A stretch of 64,000 nt of DNA. Origin: Paulinella micropora. Its lineage: Eukaryota > Cercozoa > Imbricatea > Euglyphida > Paulinellidae. A program made the position numbers and the translations under genes. The notes beneath the pieces were generated by a model that had not been told where the DNA came from, did no database searches, and saw only the letters and a program-made list of their open reading frames with translations. Positions 27,136-35,676 of this stretch are shown here, piece by piece (the stretch's first letter is position 1; each line of letters opens with the position of its first letter). The stretch lies in contig WBZZ01001831.1 of assembly GCA_019918135.1 (NCBI GenBank), forward strand, positions 92,001 to 156,000. Direction: 5' to 3'.

Positions 27136-28059
27136 ATGGGTAATTGCTTAGGCGGCTGCGTGTGCGCAGGCTTGTTCATTTTATTGGGCACCATTATGGG
27201 ACTGAAATTCGCAAGTGACGCAAGAGGGTCAGACTCACGAGAAGACACAAATTGTGTTTCTAAGTGGTCCCAGCCAGGGTATAATGAGCAGTTTAGGTTC
27301 TTGGGCCCTAATCTAACCAGCTTTGCGGATGCTGTCTTGTTGTATGAGGAGAAATCTCACCAGTGTCTGTCAGTGGTGGCAACCACGGGGGAAAACGTGT
27401 CGGAGCCGGCCTGGCTGGCGTTGCAGCTGGCAGAATGTAGCCCTGGCGCCGCGCTGCAAACCTTTGGACTTTTCAACGCGTCGAGCTCCAGTAATTGCAT
27501 GTCGTTCAAAAAGCCGTCATTTGAAGAGGACGGAGTCGTCGATGACAGGATTAGCTTTCACATGCTCTTGTACAATGACGCGAATGGAAATAATTACAGG
27601 CTTTCGCCAAGCGCAGATAACCTCGACTGCCGCGAGTGCCTTCGAATGAACCAGATCACCGACCTAAGCGCAATTTATCCGGCGTTTGGCTGGTGGATTG
27701 CTTACAAGGAACGCAACTACCCAATCTATGGCAAGTGCATTCTGTTGCAGCCAAATGCCCAGGCTGTGAGCTACACATTTGCTCACATGTACAATAACAA
27801 GTTCATGGTGAGCGACCTTCATCAAGCTAACGGAAAAGCAAGAATACCAGACAGTGCCACCTTTCGGTTGCTGGACCCGACGGGCCATTGCCCCCCGCGC
27901 GCTCTCCGGAGTGATTACCATCCTCAAATATACAAATCGAGGGGGCGCAACGAACAAAGTACAAAAAACAAAGAAAAAAAATTTATTCAAACAAAAAGAC
28001 TCCTTAAAAAAAAACTCTCCGCTTCTTGCACAAGACCCAAATACGGCGAAAGCCCATAA
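27136..28059 (+). CDS. N-myristoylated-type membrane protein, unknown family
   Basis: ATG at 27136. The N-terminus MGNCLGGCVCAG fits N-myristoylation at Gly2 plus palmitoylation of nearby cysteines. It is followed at once by a hydrophobic stretch (GLFILLGTIMGL). The ~220-residue body has sequons and paired cysteines (NLDCRECLRM), with motifs AFGWWIAYKE and YTFAHMYNNKFMVSD. The last ~50 residues are Lys-rich and A-rich in DNA. Lipid-anchored proteins of this shape sit in virion or host inner membranes; no homologue is recognised. Confidence 0.6.
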   Translation: MGNCLGGCVCAGLFILLGTIMGLKFASDARGSDSREDTNCVSKWSQPGYNEQFRFLGPNLTSFADAVLLYEEKSHQCLSVVATTGENVSEPAWLALQLAECSPGAALQTFGLFNASSSSNCMSFKKPSFEEDGVVDDRISFHMLLYNDANGNNYRLSPSADNLDCRECLRMNQITDLSAIYPAFGWWIAYKERNYPIYGKCILLQPNAQAVSYTFAHMYNNKFMVSDLHQANGKARIPDSATFRLLDPTGHCPPRALRSDYHPQIYKSRGRNEQSTKNKEKKFIQTKRLLKKKLSASCTRPKYGESP

Positions 28060-28064
28060 TAAGG

Positions 28065-28144
28065 AGGGGGGGGTGCCCCCCCCTATCTTTGGCAGGCGGG
28101 GGGGGGGGTGCCCCCCCTACCCTTAGCACTTGCCGGCAAGTGCT
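28065..28144. repeat. G-run/C-run hairpins and a 20-base perfect palindrome
   Basis: Two GGGGGGGTGCCCCCCC-type hairpins at 28065-28082 and 28097-28117, then AGCACTTGCC/GGCAAGTGCT at 28125-28144, a perfect palindrome. The block is 55-135 bases before the ATG at 28200. Confidence 0.75.
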
Positions 28145-28199
28145 CAGGCCCAAGGTCCTGTTTTGATTCAGCGTCGGTCACAGAAAAGAAAAAACTACT

Positions 28200-29402
28200 A
28201 TGGCTACGACTACTTTGCAGCCCCTTGTAGCTGGCATGGACACACTCTGCTTCCCTACGTACCGCAATTTTCCAGTGGAAACTCTGCGCGACCTAGACAC
28301 GGGCGGCCTGGAGCTTACCTGGGCAGACACAGAATACCCGGACCACGAGACGGCCGTAGCCGACTCACAGGGTATCCCCGGGGCCGTCGTCCGCGGGCGG
28401 GTCGTGCGCTGGGCGCCGAGCGTCTTCGCCGGCGCGGACGCGGGCCTCCTGCTTGCTTTTGAGTTGGCCGACGGGCGCTACTCCGTCTCGCTGAGCATCC
28501 TGCACGGCAAGCTGCAGCGGGTCCGCTTCGCCTCGTGTGACTACAAGCTCGGCGAGGGCACGCTCGAAATCGACGGTGTGTGGTACGCCCTGGTGAGGTA
28601 CACAGGACGCGGGAGACACGCGGGCAAGAGCGACTATGTGCCAGTGCCCCTGCTGGACCGACGCCTGCGCCTCGAGGCGGAAGCCCGCGCGGGTTGCGAG
28701 CGGCGGCGGCGGAATAACGCATTCCCGGAGCAACCCCTGCAGGCGTCGGTGGACGTGTACAACCAGGACAGGGACCGCCACTTCAAAGCGACTTGCAACG
28801 AGCGGCTGGCGGCAGAGCTGGGGGCCCTGGTGAAGGTTCGGCAACTGGCGGAGGCCTCGGTGCTGCTGCTGGAGGGCAGCGGTGGCTGCTCCTTCCGCGC
28901 GCTGCGAGCCAGCACACCCTGTCCGCTGCGGGCCGACGTGCCCAACCTGTGCGCCAACACCTGCGAGAAGCTGCGGGCCCTGCAGGCGCCCCGCCTAACT
29001 GTGCACCCCGGCTCGCTCGAGGAGTTTCTGGCCCGCCGCGCCAAGCTCACACCCCCCCCGCCGCACTATCAGCTCTGCTACGCGGACTTTTGCGGCATGT
29101 TGCACGGCAACCAACGCGCCCTGGAACTGGCCGTGCGCGCGCTGGACCCCTGCGCCGGCTCCCTGCTGGCGGTGACTCTGTACCTCGGCCGGGGCGCGCT
29201 GCAGTCGCTCAGGTTTTACGCGGGCGACAAGGCTCTGACGAAAGACGTGTTCACGGCTGAGCTAGCCTGGCTCGTGGGCCGAGAAAGGCGCGCCTCGCTG
29301 CTCTGGACGCTGGAATCGGGCAACATGTGCTGTTGGCTCTTCCGCTTATATGGAGCCCCGCGCGGCCCTCCCTCTCTCTTCCCTCCCTCCCCCTCCCTCT
29401 AG
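28200..29402 (+). CDS. Methyltransferase-like protein (tentative)
   Basis: ATG at 28200, 400 residues. The ~200-residue N-terminal half is unrecognised. From about residue 218 a Rossmann-like pattern appears: VLLLEGSGGCSFRAL (motif I-like, acidic residue after the strand), then LRADVPNL, YADFCGMLHGNQRALEL (motif IV-like) and LLAVTLYLGRG (post-IV strand). I associate this order with SAM-dependent methyltransferase-like proteins of algae and giant viruses, but the assignment is from pattern only. It is followed by TTTATTATTAAA, which has poly(A) signals on both strands. Confidence 0.45.
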   Translation: MATTTLQPLVAGMDTLCFPTYRNFPVETLRDLDTGGLELTWADTEYPDHETAVADSQGIPGAVVRGRVVRWAPSVFAGADAGLLLAFELADGRYSVSLSILHGKLQRVRFASCDYKLGEGTLEIDGVWYALVRYTGRGRHAGKSDYVPVPLLDRRLRLEAEARAGCERRRRNNAFPEQPLQASVDVYNQDRDRHFKATCNERLAAELGALVKVRQLAEASVLLLEGSGGCSFRALRASTPCPLRADVPNLCANTCEKLRALQAPRLTVHPGSLEEFLARRAKLTPPPPHYQLCYADFCGMLHGNQRALELAVRALDPCAGSLLAVTLYLGRGALQSLRFYAGDKALTKDVFTAELAWLVGRERRASLLWTLESGNMCCWLFRLYGAPRGPPSLFPPSPSL

Positions 29403-29420
29403 TATGGAATACCAGGAAAA

Positions 29421-29432
29421 TTTATTATTAAA
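29421..29432. promoter_or_regulatory. Bidirectional poly(A) motif TTTATTATTAAA
   Basis: AATAAA on the minus strand (29421-29426) and ATTAAA on the plus strand (29427-29432), between convergent stops at 29402 and 29469. Confidence 0.55.
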
Positions 29433-29468
29433 AAAAGAACTTGCTTCTCGTGGGGGAACGCGCGTGGC

Positions 29469-30125
29469 TTAACTTGGTGGTTGCCACGCTGGTTGTAAGT
29501 GCTCCATGCTGACTTGGGCAGAGCTAAGCGCTGCAAGGATTCCGAAAACAAGGGCGTTTATGAGGAAACACACAACTATGCAACATGTGTATTTCTTGGC
29601 ACAAGGGCTTGAGCTGTCTTGACGTGAGTCAAAGCTCATAAGCATAGCACATACTCCTACTATCAAGGCGGCACCAAAGCCGCCAAGTACATAACCAGAA
29701 GTCTGGTATCGTTTGCGTCGTCTTGCATTCCATGGCTGGACCTCCAACCCGTATGTCATTACGCACTGTTGCGTCTGGTTGCGTATCTCGTCCGAGCAGT
29801 TTGTAATTAGTAGTTCGCACGTGGCCCACCATACCAAAGGCCCGTCGCAGGTTTGCGTTAGCGTGGATCCGTAGTTGGTTTGCCTATTTATTTCATTTGC
29901 TGTGCATTCACTTGTTTTAGCCATCCGTGCACGCAGTACGTGTTGTGACTCAATCGGTGCCCACGTGCCACAGGGTGACTCTGCCCACACGTATATCGTA
30001 GCAGGCTCGGGGTTGGACCAGGCCGTTAGGAGATGATCTTGTTTCGTGCCGTGCTTGCCGTTGAGCGTAACCGTCACACTTAAGAATGGTATCTTTCGCT
30101 GCCTCGGATCTTGTGCTAGCCGCAA
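29469..30125 (-). CDS. Glycosylated two-helix membrane protein
   Basis: The open frame is 218 residues from a TTG; the first ATG would give only ~151. It overlaps the divergent gene at 30086, so the real 5' end may be missing. The ectodomain has paired cysteines and sequons (NCS, NQT). The C-terminus has two helices (GYVLGGFGAALIVGVCAMLM and CCIVVCFLINALVFGILAAL) joined by a Cys-containing loop. The architecture matches 9836-10123 and 50415-51158. Confidence 0.6.
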   Translation of the reverse strand: MRLAQDPRQRKIPFLSVTVTLNGKHGTKQDHLLTAWSNPEPATIYVWAESPCGTWAPIESQHVLRARMAKTSECTANEINRQTNYGSTLTQTCDGPLVWWATCELLITNCSDEIRNQTQQCVMTYGLEVQPWNARRRKRYQTSGYVLGGFGAALIVGVCAMLMSFDSRQDSSSPCAKKYTCCIVVCFLINALVFGILAALSSAQVSMEHLQPAWQPPS

Positions 30126-30991
30126 GGGCCTGTGGCGAGCTCTGCAACTTGCTCTCTGGCGCGCGGCCCCCGACTAGGCGCCCGCTGGAGGAAATCGTGC
30201 AGGACCTCTGGCACAGAGCCTGCCGTGCTGCAGGTTTGGGCCCTGGTAGCAAGACCGCTGCAGAGGCCGCTAGTGTTAACTCTCAGGGCCTCGAGCTGGA
30301 GTCCCTGCGGTTGGTGGCGGGTGTGTGCCGCCGCCTGGCCCAAAGAGAGCAGCCACCGCCAGAGACGCCGCCACTTCTTCACTTGCTCGAACAACTTGTC
30401 CACAACGGCCCTGCTGCACTGTACTCGCTTCTGGCCGCGCATCGTGGGTCTGGCCAGGCTGTACTGCGTGCTTTCCAAGCCCCAGACCTCAACACGCAGC
30501 TGGGCCCGCTCTGCTGCTTAGCGGGACTATGGGGCGAATGTTCATTGCCGAGGCTCTGCTCTCTGCTTTCTTCTGACGACGAGGCGGAGGCACTCACGTG
30601 GACCGTCACTCATGTCATGTTAGCCATCGATCCCAGTGCCATAGTAAGGCGGGCCAACGAACGACTCTTGCAGTGGCTGAGCGGGCTTGGCCAGACTTGG
30701 TTGTCTGCGGCGGGGGAAGAGGAGGACAAGACAGCTCGCCCCCCACCCAGCCCACCTAGACGGCTCGAGCACTTTGACGCTCAGCTACTGACAGAGCTCT
30801 CTCGTTCGGTCATAGCCAGCCTAGCCGGTCTAGCCACGAGCCCAGCCCGACAACCACGGGCTCGCGACGACGCAGCAGCCCCTCGAGCACTACCACCACC
30901 CCCCCGGCACCAAGCGCCGGGACATGGACGCTTCCCTCGGCCACGGTCTGCTGGAAGACCTGCCATGAGCGGGCGGAGGTTAGATTTCTAA
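30086..30991 (+). CDS. Unknown alpha-helical protein
   Basis: ATG at 30086 (MVSFAASDLVLAARACGE), 301 residues. It is leucine- and alanine-rich with regularly spaced helices (LVHNGPAALYSLLAAH, LTWTVTHVMLAIDPSAIVRRANERLLQWL), resembling an ARM/HEAT-type solenoid, but without a convincing repeat. The last ~60 residues are Pro/Arg-rich low complexity and doubtful. It ends just before a G-run/C-run hairpin. Confidence 0.5.
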   Translation: MVSFAASDLVLAARACGELCNLLSGARPPTRRPLEEIVQDLWHRACRAAGLGPGSKTAAEAASVNSQGLELESLRLVAGVCRRLAQREQPPPETPPLLHLLEQLVHNGPAALYSLLAAHRGSGQAVLRAFQAPDLNTQLGPLCCLAGLWGECSLPRLCSLLSSDDEAEALTWTVTHVMLAIDPSAIVRRANERLLQWLSGLGQTWLSAAGEEEDKTARPPPSPPRRLEHFDAQLLTELSRSVIASLAGLATSPARQPRARDDAAAPRALPPPPRHQAPGHGRFPRPRSAGRPAMSGRRLDF

Positions 30992-30997
30992 CACCAT

Positions 30998-31034
30998 GGG
31001 GGGGGGGGGGGGCGCCCCGCCCTCCCCCCCCCCC
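30998..31034. repeat. G-run/CGCCCCGCCC/C-run hairpin
   Basis: G14 CGCCCCGCCCT C12 directly after the 30086 gene and about 110 bases before the next ATG (31147). It is of the same class as the hairpins at 22195, 33478 and 43925. Confidence 0.75.
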
Positions 31035-31209
31035 TTCGTAGGTGTGTTTTTTTTTCTTTTGTAAAGAAAAAGAGAAAACAAACAAAAAAAATGGAGGGGA
31101 AAATGAGGACCAGAAAGAGGGACATGCCCGAAAGCAAGGAATCACCATGGTTCAGGCGCGAACTTGTAGCTAGCTTTTTGCACGAACAGCGGCACAGCCT
31201 AGGGACCCC

Positions 31210-32085
31210 GTGACCTTCGAGCTTGTGCGCAAACGCACCGGTTCAGAGGCCAATTGTTTTTATGTCCAGTACAGCTGCAACCGAGAGGGCTCTCGGCGCC
31301 ACAACTGCGCGGCCTACGACGGGTTTACGCACGAAAGAAACAACGCTCTGATTACGGCCTGCGCAGAACCCTGGGTGGTGTCTGTGCTCTGCTTGGCGCC
31401 GAGCTGCAAAGCAAAAGGGCCGGTGAGATTTCAGGTGCAGGCCCAGCCCGTACCCCAGGACGCTACCGCGGACTCCAAGGGGGAACACAAGCGCCCGCTT
31501 GCGACAGAGCAGCTGGCCCTAATCCCCATCGCACCGCCCCTACCGCCCCTACCGCCCCGGCCCGCCGCGCCGGGCCGTGTCAGAGAATTGTGGGCACTAG
31601 GTGAGGAGGAACTCTGCTTGATGCGAGGCAAACAGCACCTGGAGCACGCGCTAGCAGACATGCGGAAGAAGTGCTACAACGCCAACGAGGTCGGCTGCGC
31701 CCCTGTGTACCTGGGCTTCATCGAGGCGCTAGCCAATCTGCCGCACAAGGTAAGCACAAAGCAGGCGTGCGATCTGGTGCTCCAAAACAGCGGACATCAC
31801 TTACTCCAAAACTACTTTGACAAGGATGGTAAGCGCAAGCTGGCGTACCACATAGACCACATCGTGCCACGCCGGCTGGGAGGTTTTGATCATCCACGCA
31901 ACTACGCCATTATGCCAGCAATTTTCAACCAAAAGTTCGGCTCTTGGTTTCTACCTGCCAAGACTCACTACCTCGGACGCGCCGCCACGCGGCAAACACT
32001 TCTCTTTACTGATTACATTCGCAAGAAAACACTAGCGACGCTAGCGCTGGACGATCTGCCTAAACTAAACCTGCAGTCTCATTAA
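31210..32085 (+). CDS. Zinc-finger/HNH endonuclease fusion protein
   Basis: The open frame has 291 residues and opens at GTG; an ATG lies about 60 bases upstream, and the locus seems interrupted near its 5' end. N-terminal domain (residues ~1-75): YSCNREGSRRHNCAAYDG ... NNA ... VLCLAPSCK, a Cys/His-Asn-Asn-Cys-x4-Cys finger shared with both fingers of the primase/helicase locus at 37466. After a Pro-rich linker, the C-terminal half has YHIDHIVPRRLGGFDHPRNY, an HNH nuclease core (His-x-Asp-His-Ile-x-Pro ... Asn). A DNA-binding finger plus metal-dependent nickase fits DNA processing, repair or homing. The stop overlaps an ATTAAA at 32081. Confidence 0.7.
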   Translation: MTFELVRKRTGSEANCFYVQYSCNREGSRRHNCAAYDGFTHERNNALITACAEPWVVSVLCLAPSCKAKGPVRFQVQAQPVPQDATADSKGEHKRPLATEQLALIPIAPPLPPLPPRPAAPGRVRELWALGEEELCLMRGKQHLEHALADMRKKCYNANEVGCAPVYLGFIEALANLPHKVSTKQACDLVLQNSGHHLLQNYFDKDGKRKLAYHIDHIVPRRLGGFDHPRNYAIMPAIFNQKFGSWFLPAKTHYLGRAATRQTLLFTDYIRKKTLATLALDDLPKLNLQSH

Positions 32086-32111
32086 ATCTTCTCTCTTTTT
32101 CCCTTTGTTTT

Positions 32112-33407
32112 TTACTTAGAATTTGTGGGTGCTGGCCGAGGGAGCCACCCCGTGACGCGTTCTAAGCGTTTTTCAACTACACTGTACAAAATCTCCCTGC
32201 CCTGCCCGGGCCCCAGTGCCCAGTCCACCACGTGCAGCAAGGTCTCCAAATGCTCGGAACGATAGTTTACAGCCGCCCGCTCCGCACCAAGCAGAACGCA
32301 CAGGCGCTGGGCCAGGTAGCCCACAAAGTCCTCCGGGCACAGGGCTTTGTACGCGTCCGTAGTGCACACAAAACAAGAGGCGCCCCGCTGCCCCCCCGTG
32401 GGTCGACAGTGAAACCACAGCTGCCTCTCCGTATGCGTCGCTATCCAGGGGTTTTCTTGCAGCCTGCCTAGCAGGTCTGCCAAGTACCTGGGCCTTTGGG
32501 GCAAACCGCGTGCCAGACGCGCAGTAGCCTCGTCCCGCAGATCCATCCAGAACCCCGGCAGCTGTAGCATGGCGTACAGGCTCCAGTAGCGCAAGTTCTC
32601 TGGGTTCTCTTCCAGAAAGAGGCGGCGGGCGCCGCTCCAGCCGGCCTGCAGTTGCCCCTGGCGCCAGCCCGGAAGGTACTTCAGCGCCCGCAGCATCGGG
32701 TCTGGGAAGACCGTGGCCACGTACACCGCCATGGCGTCCTCGTAGCCTGGCGGCAGCGCCCCGGGCGCTACCCCCCAGGCCGGCCGGTGCATCGTCGCCT
32801 TGTCCAGATCCGTCAGCACCACGCGTCTTGCAGTATCACAGACGCCCGCGCGCCCCTCCCCGCGGACTAGGTTGACTAGCACGTTCGCCGCCTTGAGATC
32901 CCGAAAGAACCAACCTTGTCTGCCCAGCACGGCCAGATGAGCTAGCAACGGCTCTAGCACCTGGGCACACATCTCCGCCGCGCTCGGCAGACTCGCCGCG
33001 CCCGGCTCCTTCAACCACATCGACAAGTCCACGTCTAGTCTTTCCATCAAAAAAGCACAGTACTTGCCGTTCTTGCCCATCTCCCGCTTCGACGCCACCA
33101 ACAGCTTGAGCGCTGCCGACAGCGGCTCTTGGCAGCTTCGGGCCTTGCGCAATCTGTAGCTTTCTACGCAGGCTGCCTCCAGCACAAACACGCGCAGAAG
33201 TCGGGGCGCCACGCCCAGCTCAGAGCCTAATCTGCACCCGAACTGCTGCTCCTTTTGCCAATCATAGGTCAACTTGACCACATGCTTGTCTTCGCCGGGC
33301 GCGCACAGCACGTGGCCGTATGCTCCCCGCCCTACCAGCCGGGCGTTCTGCAGGCTGTCCAGGAAATATCCTGTGAAATTGCTGTCCAGGCAAATCGCCG
33401 TCGTCAT
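32112..33407 (-). CDS. Protein kinase-like protein
   Basis: ATG at 33407, 431 residues. Glycine loop VGRGAYGHV at 25-33; Lys45 in HVVKLT; catalytic loop FFRDLKAANVLVN with Asp170, Lys172 and Asn175, where Phe replaces the His of HRD; metal loop LTDLDKAT with Asp200 (DLD for DFG). The key catalytic Asp, Lys and Asn are present, so activity is plausible. The ~220-residue C-terminal part is unrecognised. Expected role: Ser/Thr phosphorylation of host or virion proteins. It is divergent from the small 33620 gene across a hairpin. Confidence 0.75.
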   Translation of the reverse strand: MTTAICLDSNFTGYFLDSLQNARLVGRGAYGHVLCAPGEDKHVVKLTYDWQKEQQFGCRLGSELGVAPRLLRVFVLEAACVESYRLRKARSCQEPLSAALKLLVASKREMGKNGKYCAFLMERLDVDLSMWLKEPGAASLPSAAEMCAQVLEPLLAHLAVLGRQGWFFRDLKAANVLVNLVRGEGRAGVCDTARRVVLTDLDKATMHRPAWGVAPGALPPGYEDAMAVYVATVFPDPMLRALKYLPGWRQGQLQAGWSGARRLFLEENPENLRYWSLYAMLQLPGFWMDLRDEATARLARGLPQRPRYLADLLGRLQENPWIATHTERQLWFHCRPTGGQRGASCFVCTTDAYKALCPEDFVGYLAQRLCVLLGAERAAVNYRSEHLETLLHVVDWALGPGQGREILYSVVEKRLERVTGWLPRPAPTNSK

Positions 33408-33477
33408 TGGGGGGCAGGCCTCTTTTTTCTGCTTTTTCTTTCTTTCTAAGAGCGTGAGAGTTCCGATGATAAGGAAA

Positions 33478-33497
33478 GGGGGGGGGCGCCCCCCCCC
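33478..33497. repeat. G-run/CGCC/C-run hairpin in divergent promoter region
   Basis: G9 CGCC C9, a near-perfect hairpin between the kinase start (33407, minus) and the small repeat-protein start (33620, plus). Confidence 0.75.
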
Positions 33498-33619
33498 ATG
33501 CAGCCCCGCGCCACCTCCCTCTCTTGTCTAGGCGGGGCACCCCCCCTCCCTTATCATTCTCTTCCCCCTCTCATCTCCCTCGCGCAGTTGGCACAAACAC
33601 CGCAAGAAAAAGAGAGTTA

Positions 33620-33907
33620 ATGCCAACTCGCGCGGAGCTGCTTCGAGCCAAGTTTCGTTTCCCGGCCGAGCCTGCCGCCTTCACGCCGACTCGCGCGGAG
33701 CTGCTTCGGGCTAAGTTTCGTTTCCAGGCCGAGCCTGCTGCAACTTCCTCTAACTGCAACCCACTAAACATCGTTTTCTCGCCTGGGGAAGCTCATCTGG
33801 AAGAAAGGCGCAAAGTGCACGAATCGTTGGGAACGGTGCAGAAGCAGCTTGCTGCCCTCAAAGACACTTATCGAGAGTTGAAAAAGCCACGTACAAGTAA
33901 AAGGTGA
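33620..33907 (+). CDS. Small protein with a tandem 20-residue duplication
   Basis: ATG at 33620 (MPTRAELLRAKFRFPAE), 95 residues. The first 40 residues are two near-identical copies of PTRAELLRAKFRFxAEPAA, from a ~60-base tandem duplication with very few differences, so it is recent or gene-converted. The C-terminal ~40 residues (HLEERRKVHESLGTVQKQL) should form a short coiled coil, and the last residues are basic. No family is recognised; the repeat is only loosely like actin-binding RPEL motifs. Confidence 0.55.
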   Translation: MPTRAELLRAKFRFPAEPAAFTPTRAELLRAKFRFQAEPAATSSNCNPLNIVFSPGEAHLEERRKVHESLGTVQKQLAALKDTYRELKKPRTSKR

Positions 33908-33979
33908 CAACAAACCAATAACCGCGGGGAAATTTCTTTTTTGTCCTCCCCGGCCCCCCCCCCCGTTTTTTCGCCCCGG

Positions 33980-34232
33980 CCTTCCGCGTTGGCTTTGAGT
34001 CTAGCTTGTACAACAGCGAGTTTTCACACAGGTCAAGTCTCCCCGCCGGCTGCCACGTCACCTTGGTAAGGGCGGCGCTGTCTCCGACCTGCACCCTGAC
34101 ACACAGCGTGGCGGGCAAGACTAGCTGCTGGAGCTTGTGGCAGCGACTGATTTCGACAGAGCTCGCGGGCGGCTGCGCCCGAGCCTGCAGACTAGACACT
34201 CCGGAGCTTGCTTCCAAGCAGTGCACCTCCAC
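33980..34232 (-). pseudogene. LRR gene remnant
   Basis: An open frame without ATG carrying VEISRCHKLQQLVLPATL and LDLCENSLLYKLDS. The pattern xxCxxLxxLxLPAxL is that of the LRR family at 52982-53996 and 56563-57717. Length and missing start suggest a fragment. Confidence 0.45.
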
Positions 34233-34377
34233 CTAGTGCAGGGACAGGGCGGCGAAACAGGGAGGAATTTGCCGGACTACTGGCTGGGACAAGAAGGCTG
34301 TTTTTGTTTTCGGCTGTGTTATTAAAAGAAAGATTCAAAGAGCAAACCCTTTTTTGTCTTTAATTTTGTGAGAAAAT

Positions 34378-35019
34378 TCAAACCGTCCCGCTCAAACCGT
34401 CGATTTGTTTCAGAATTGCAAGCATTGAAGTCGCTTTGCTGAACCGTTTTTCTTTTTCTTCGATTTCGCCTTGCAGGTCACTTAGCCGACGCTCGTCAGT
34501 TGTGACGGGGGCATTGGACGACTCCATCCATCCTAAATTTCTAGGAGCGGCCCCGTATTTCTTCGCGTTTTCCTCTATTTCTTTCTTTCTTTGTTTCAAG
34601 TCCTGTAGCTCTTGTCTTAGAGCCTGCAATTGCTCGGTCAAGCTTTCAATTGTATCGACACGCCCCTTCGGTTCTAGAAGCTGTCCAACATATTCAAGTA
34701 GCAGCTTTTGCTCAGCCAGGGGTTTGGCCAGCTTCGGCGGTAGTCCGTCGGGAGATTTGGCCTCCTCTTGCAACAAACTCTGGCATTGTAGTGCGATCTG
34801 GGCGTGTAACTCGATTGCGTATCGAAGTTGCACCAAGTTTTGCTTGGGTTCTGTCTTTTGGATGTAGAAGACACAGTCTTTCAAGTCCGACCTGTCTGTG
34901 ATCTGAGTAAAAGCTGTGAATCTAGCGGAAACGTTGGCGGGGTGTATTTTCTCTGTTATTTCTCGGTAGACGACAAGAGGGTTTTGCTTCGTCTTTTCCT
35001 TGATAAACTCATCCCACAA
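34378..35019 (-). CDS. Unknown coiled-coil protein, downstream open frame
   Basis: 213 residues with no ATG at the 5' end. A long coiled coil spans roughly residues 120-160 (LTEQLQALRQELQDLKQRKKEIEEN). Composition is AT-richer than neighbours. It follows the 35047-35433 frame on the same strand and in the same frame, so the two probably form one locus interrupted about once. Confidence 0.5.
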   Translation of the reverse strand: MWDEFIKEKTKQNPLVVYREITEKIHPANVSARFTAFTQITDRSDLKDCVFYIQKTEPKQNLVQLRYAIELHAQIALQCQSLLQEEAKSPDGLPPKLAKPLAEQKLLLEYVGQLLEPKGRVDTIESLTEQLQALRQELQDLKQRKKEIEENAKKYGAAPRNLGWMESSNAPVTTDERRLSDLQGEIEEKEKRFSKATSMLAILKQIDGLSGTV

Positions 35020-35046
35020 ATCCTTCTTTTGTAAACCTTTACGTTG

Positions 35047-35433
35047 CTAGCTGAATTGGGTAAACCTTGCTGCCAGACAATCCACGTCATACGACTTTCT
35101 TGGTGCTCTAATGTATGGGTTGTCTATGATACAAAATACGCCCCGTGCTTTCAGTATTGCTTGCAGTCCACTTGTCGGATCTTCTGTTTGGGCAAGAGTT
35201 TTCACGTACTGGTCGCGAAAGTCCTCCAATCGTATAACTGACATGTTTTGGAAAAGCAAAAAATCGGAGCTAAATAGATCAATATATTTCTGTAAAATCT
35301 GCCGCCAACGTTGAATGTCGGTTCCTTGGTAGTGCTCGAGCACTCCTGACAGATATGCTACTGTAGACACTGGCAGCTGTAGTGGTTGGGTTTGCTTGCA
35401 TTTCGGGCAAGTTGTGGGCACGCTTTGCGCCAT
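35047..35433 (-). CDS. Unknown protein with N-terminal zinc ribbon-like CxxC, upstream open frame
   Basis: ATG at 35433 (MAQSVPTTCPKCKQTQP). CPKC near residue 9 could be half a zinc site. The remainder is helical with no recognised family. It is probably the N-terminal part of the locus that continues in the 34378-35019 frame. Confidence 0.5.
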   Translation of the reverse strand: MAQSVPTTCPKCKQTQPLQLPVSTVAYLSGVLEHYQGTDIQRWRQILQKYIDLFSSDFLLFQNMSVIRLEDFRDQYVKTLAQTEDPTSGLQAILKARGVFCIIDNPYIRAPRKSYDVDCLAARFTQFS

Positions 35434-35464
35434 TCTCTTTTACTTTATTGGGTTTGGTGAGGGC

Positions 35465-35610
35465 TGCCCTTGCTCCTTTCTTCTTCCTCTCCTCTTTTTC
35501 TCCCTCCTCCTTCTTCTTCTCCCTCCCTCTTCTTCTCCCTCTCCTCTTTCTCTCCCCTCTTCTCTTTCTCCCCTCTTTTCTTTCTCTCCCTCCCCCTGCC
35601 CCCTTTTCCA
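35465..35610. repeat. CT/CTT pyrimidine tract 5' of MYND locus
   Basis: About 145 bases almost entirely C and T on the plus strand, between the divergent 35433 (minus) and 35677 (plus) starts. It occupies the place held by G/C hairpins at other genes and may be promoter-proximal. Confidence 0.7.
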
Positions 35611-35676
35611 TTTGTTAGACAGGAAATAGGGCCAGAGAAGAGCGTGCACAGACAAAGTGGAGAAAAAGAGTCAGGC

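Noticed and set aside
33620-33740. Actin-binding RPEL repeats in the small tandem-repeat protein
   Set aside because: The unit has TRAELLRAK but lacks the RPxxxEL core and spacing.
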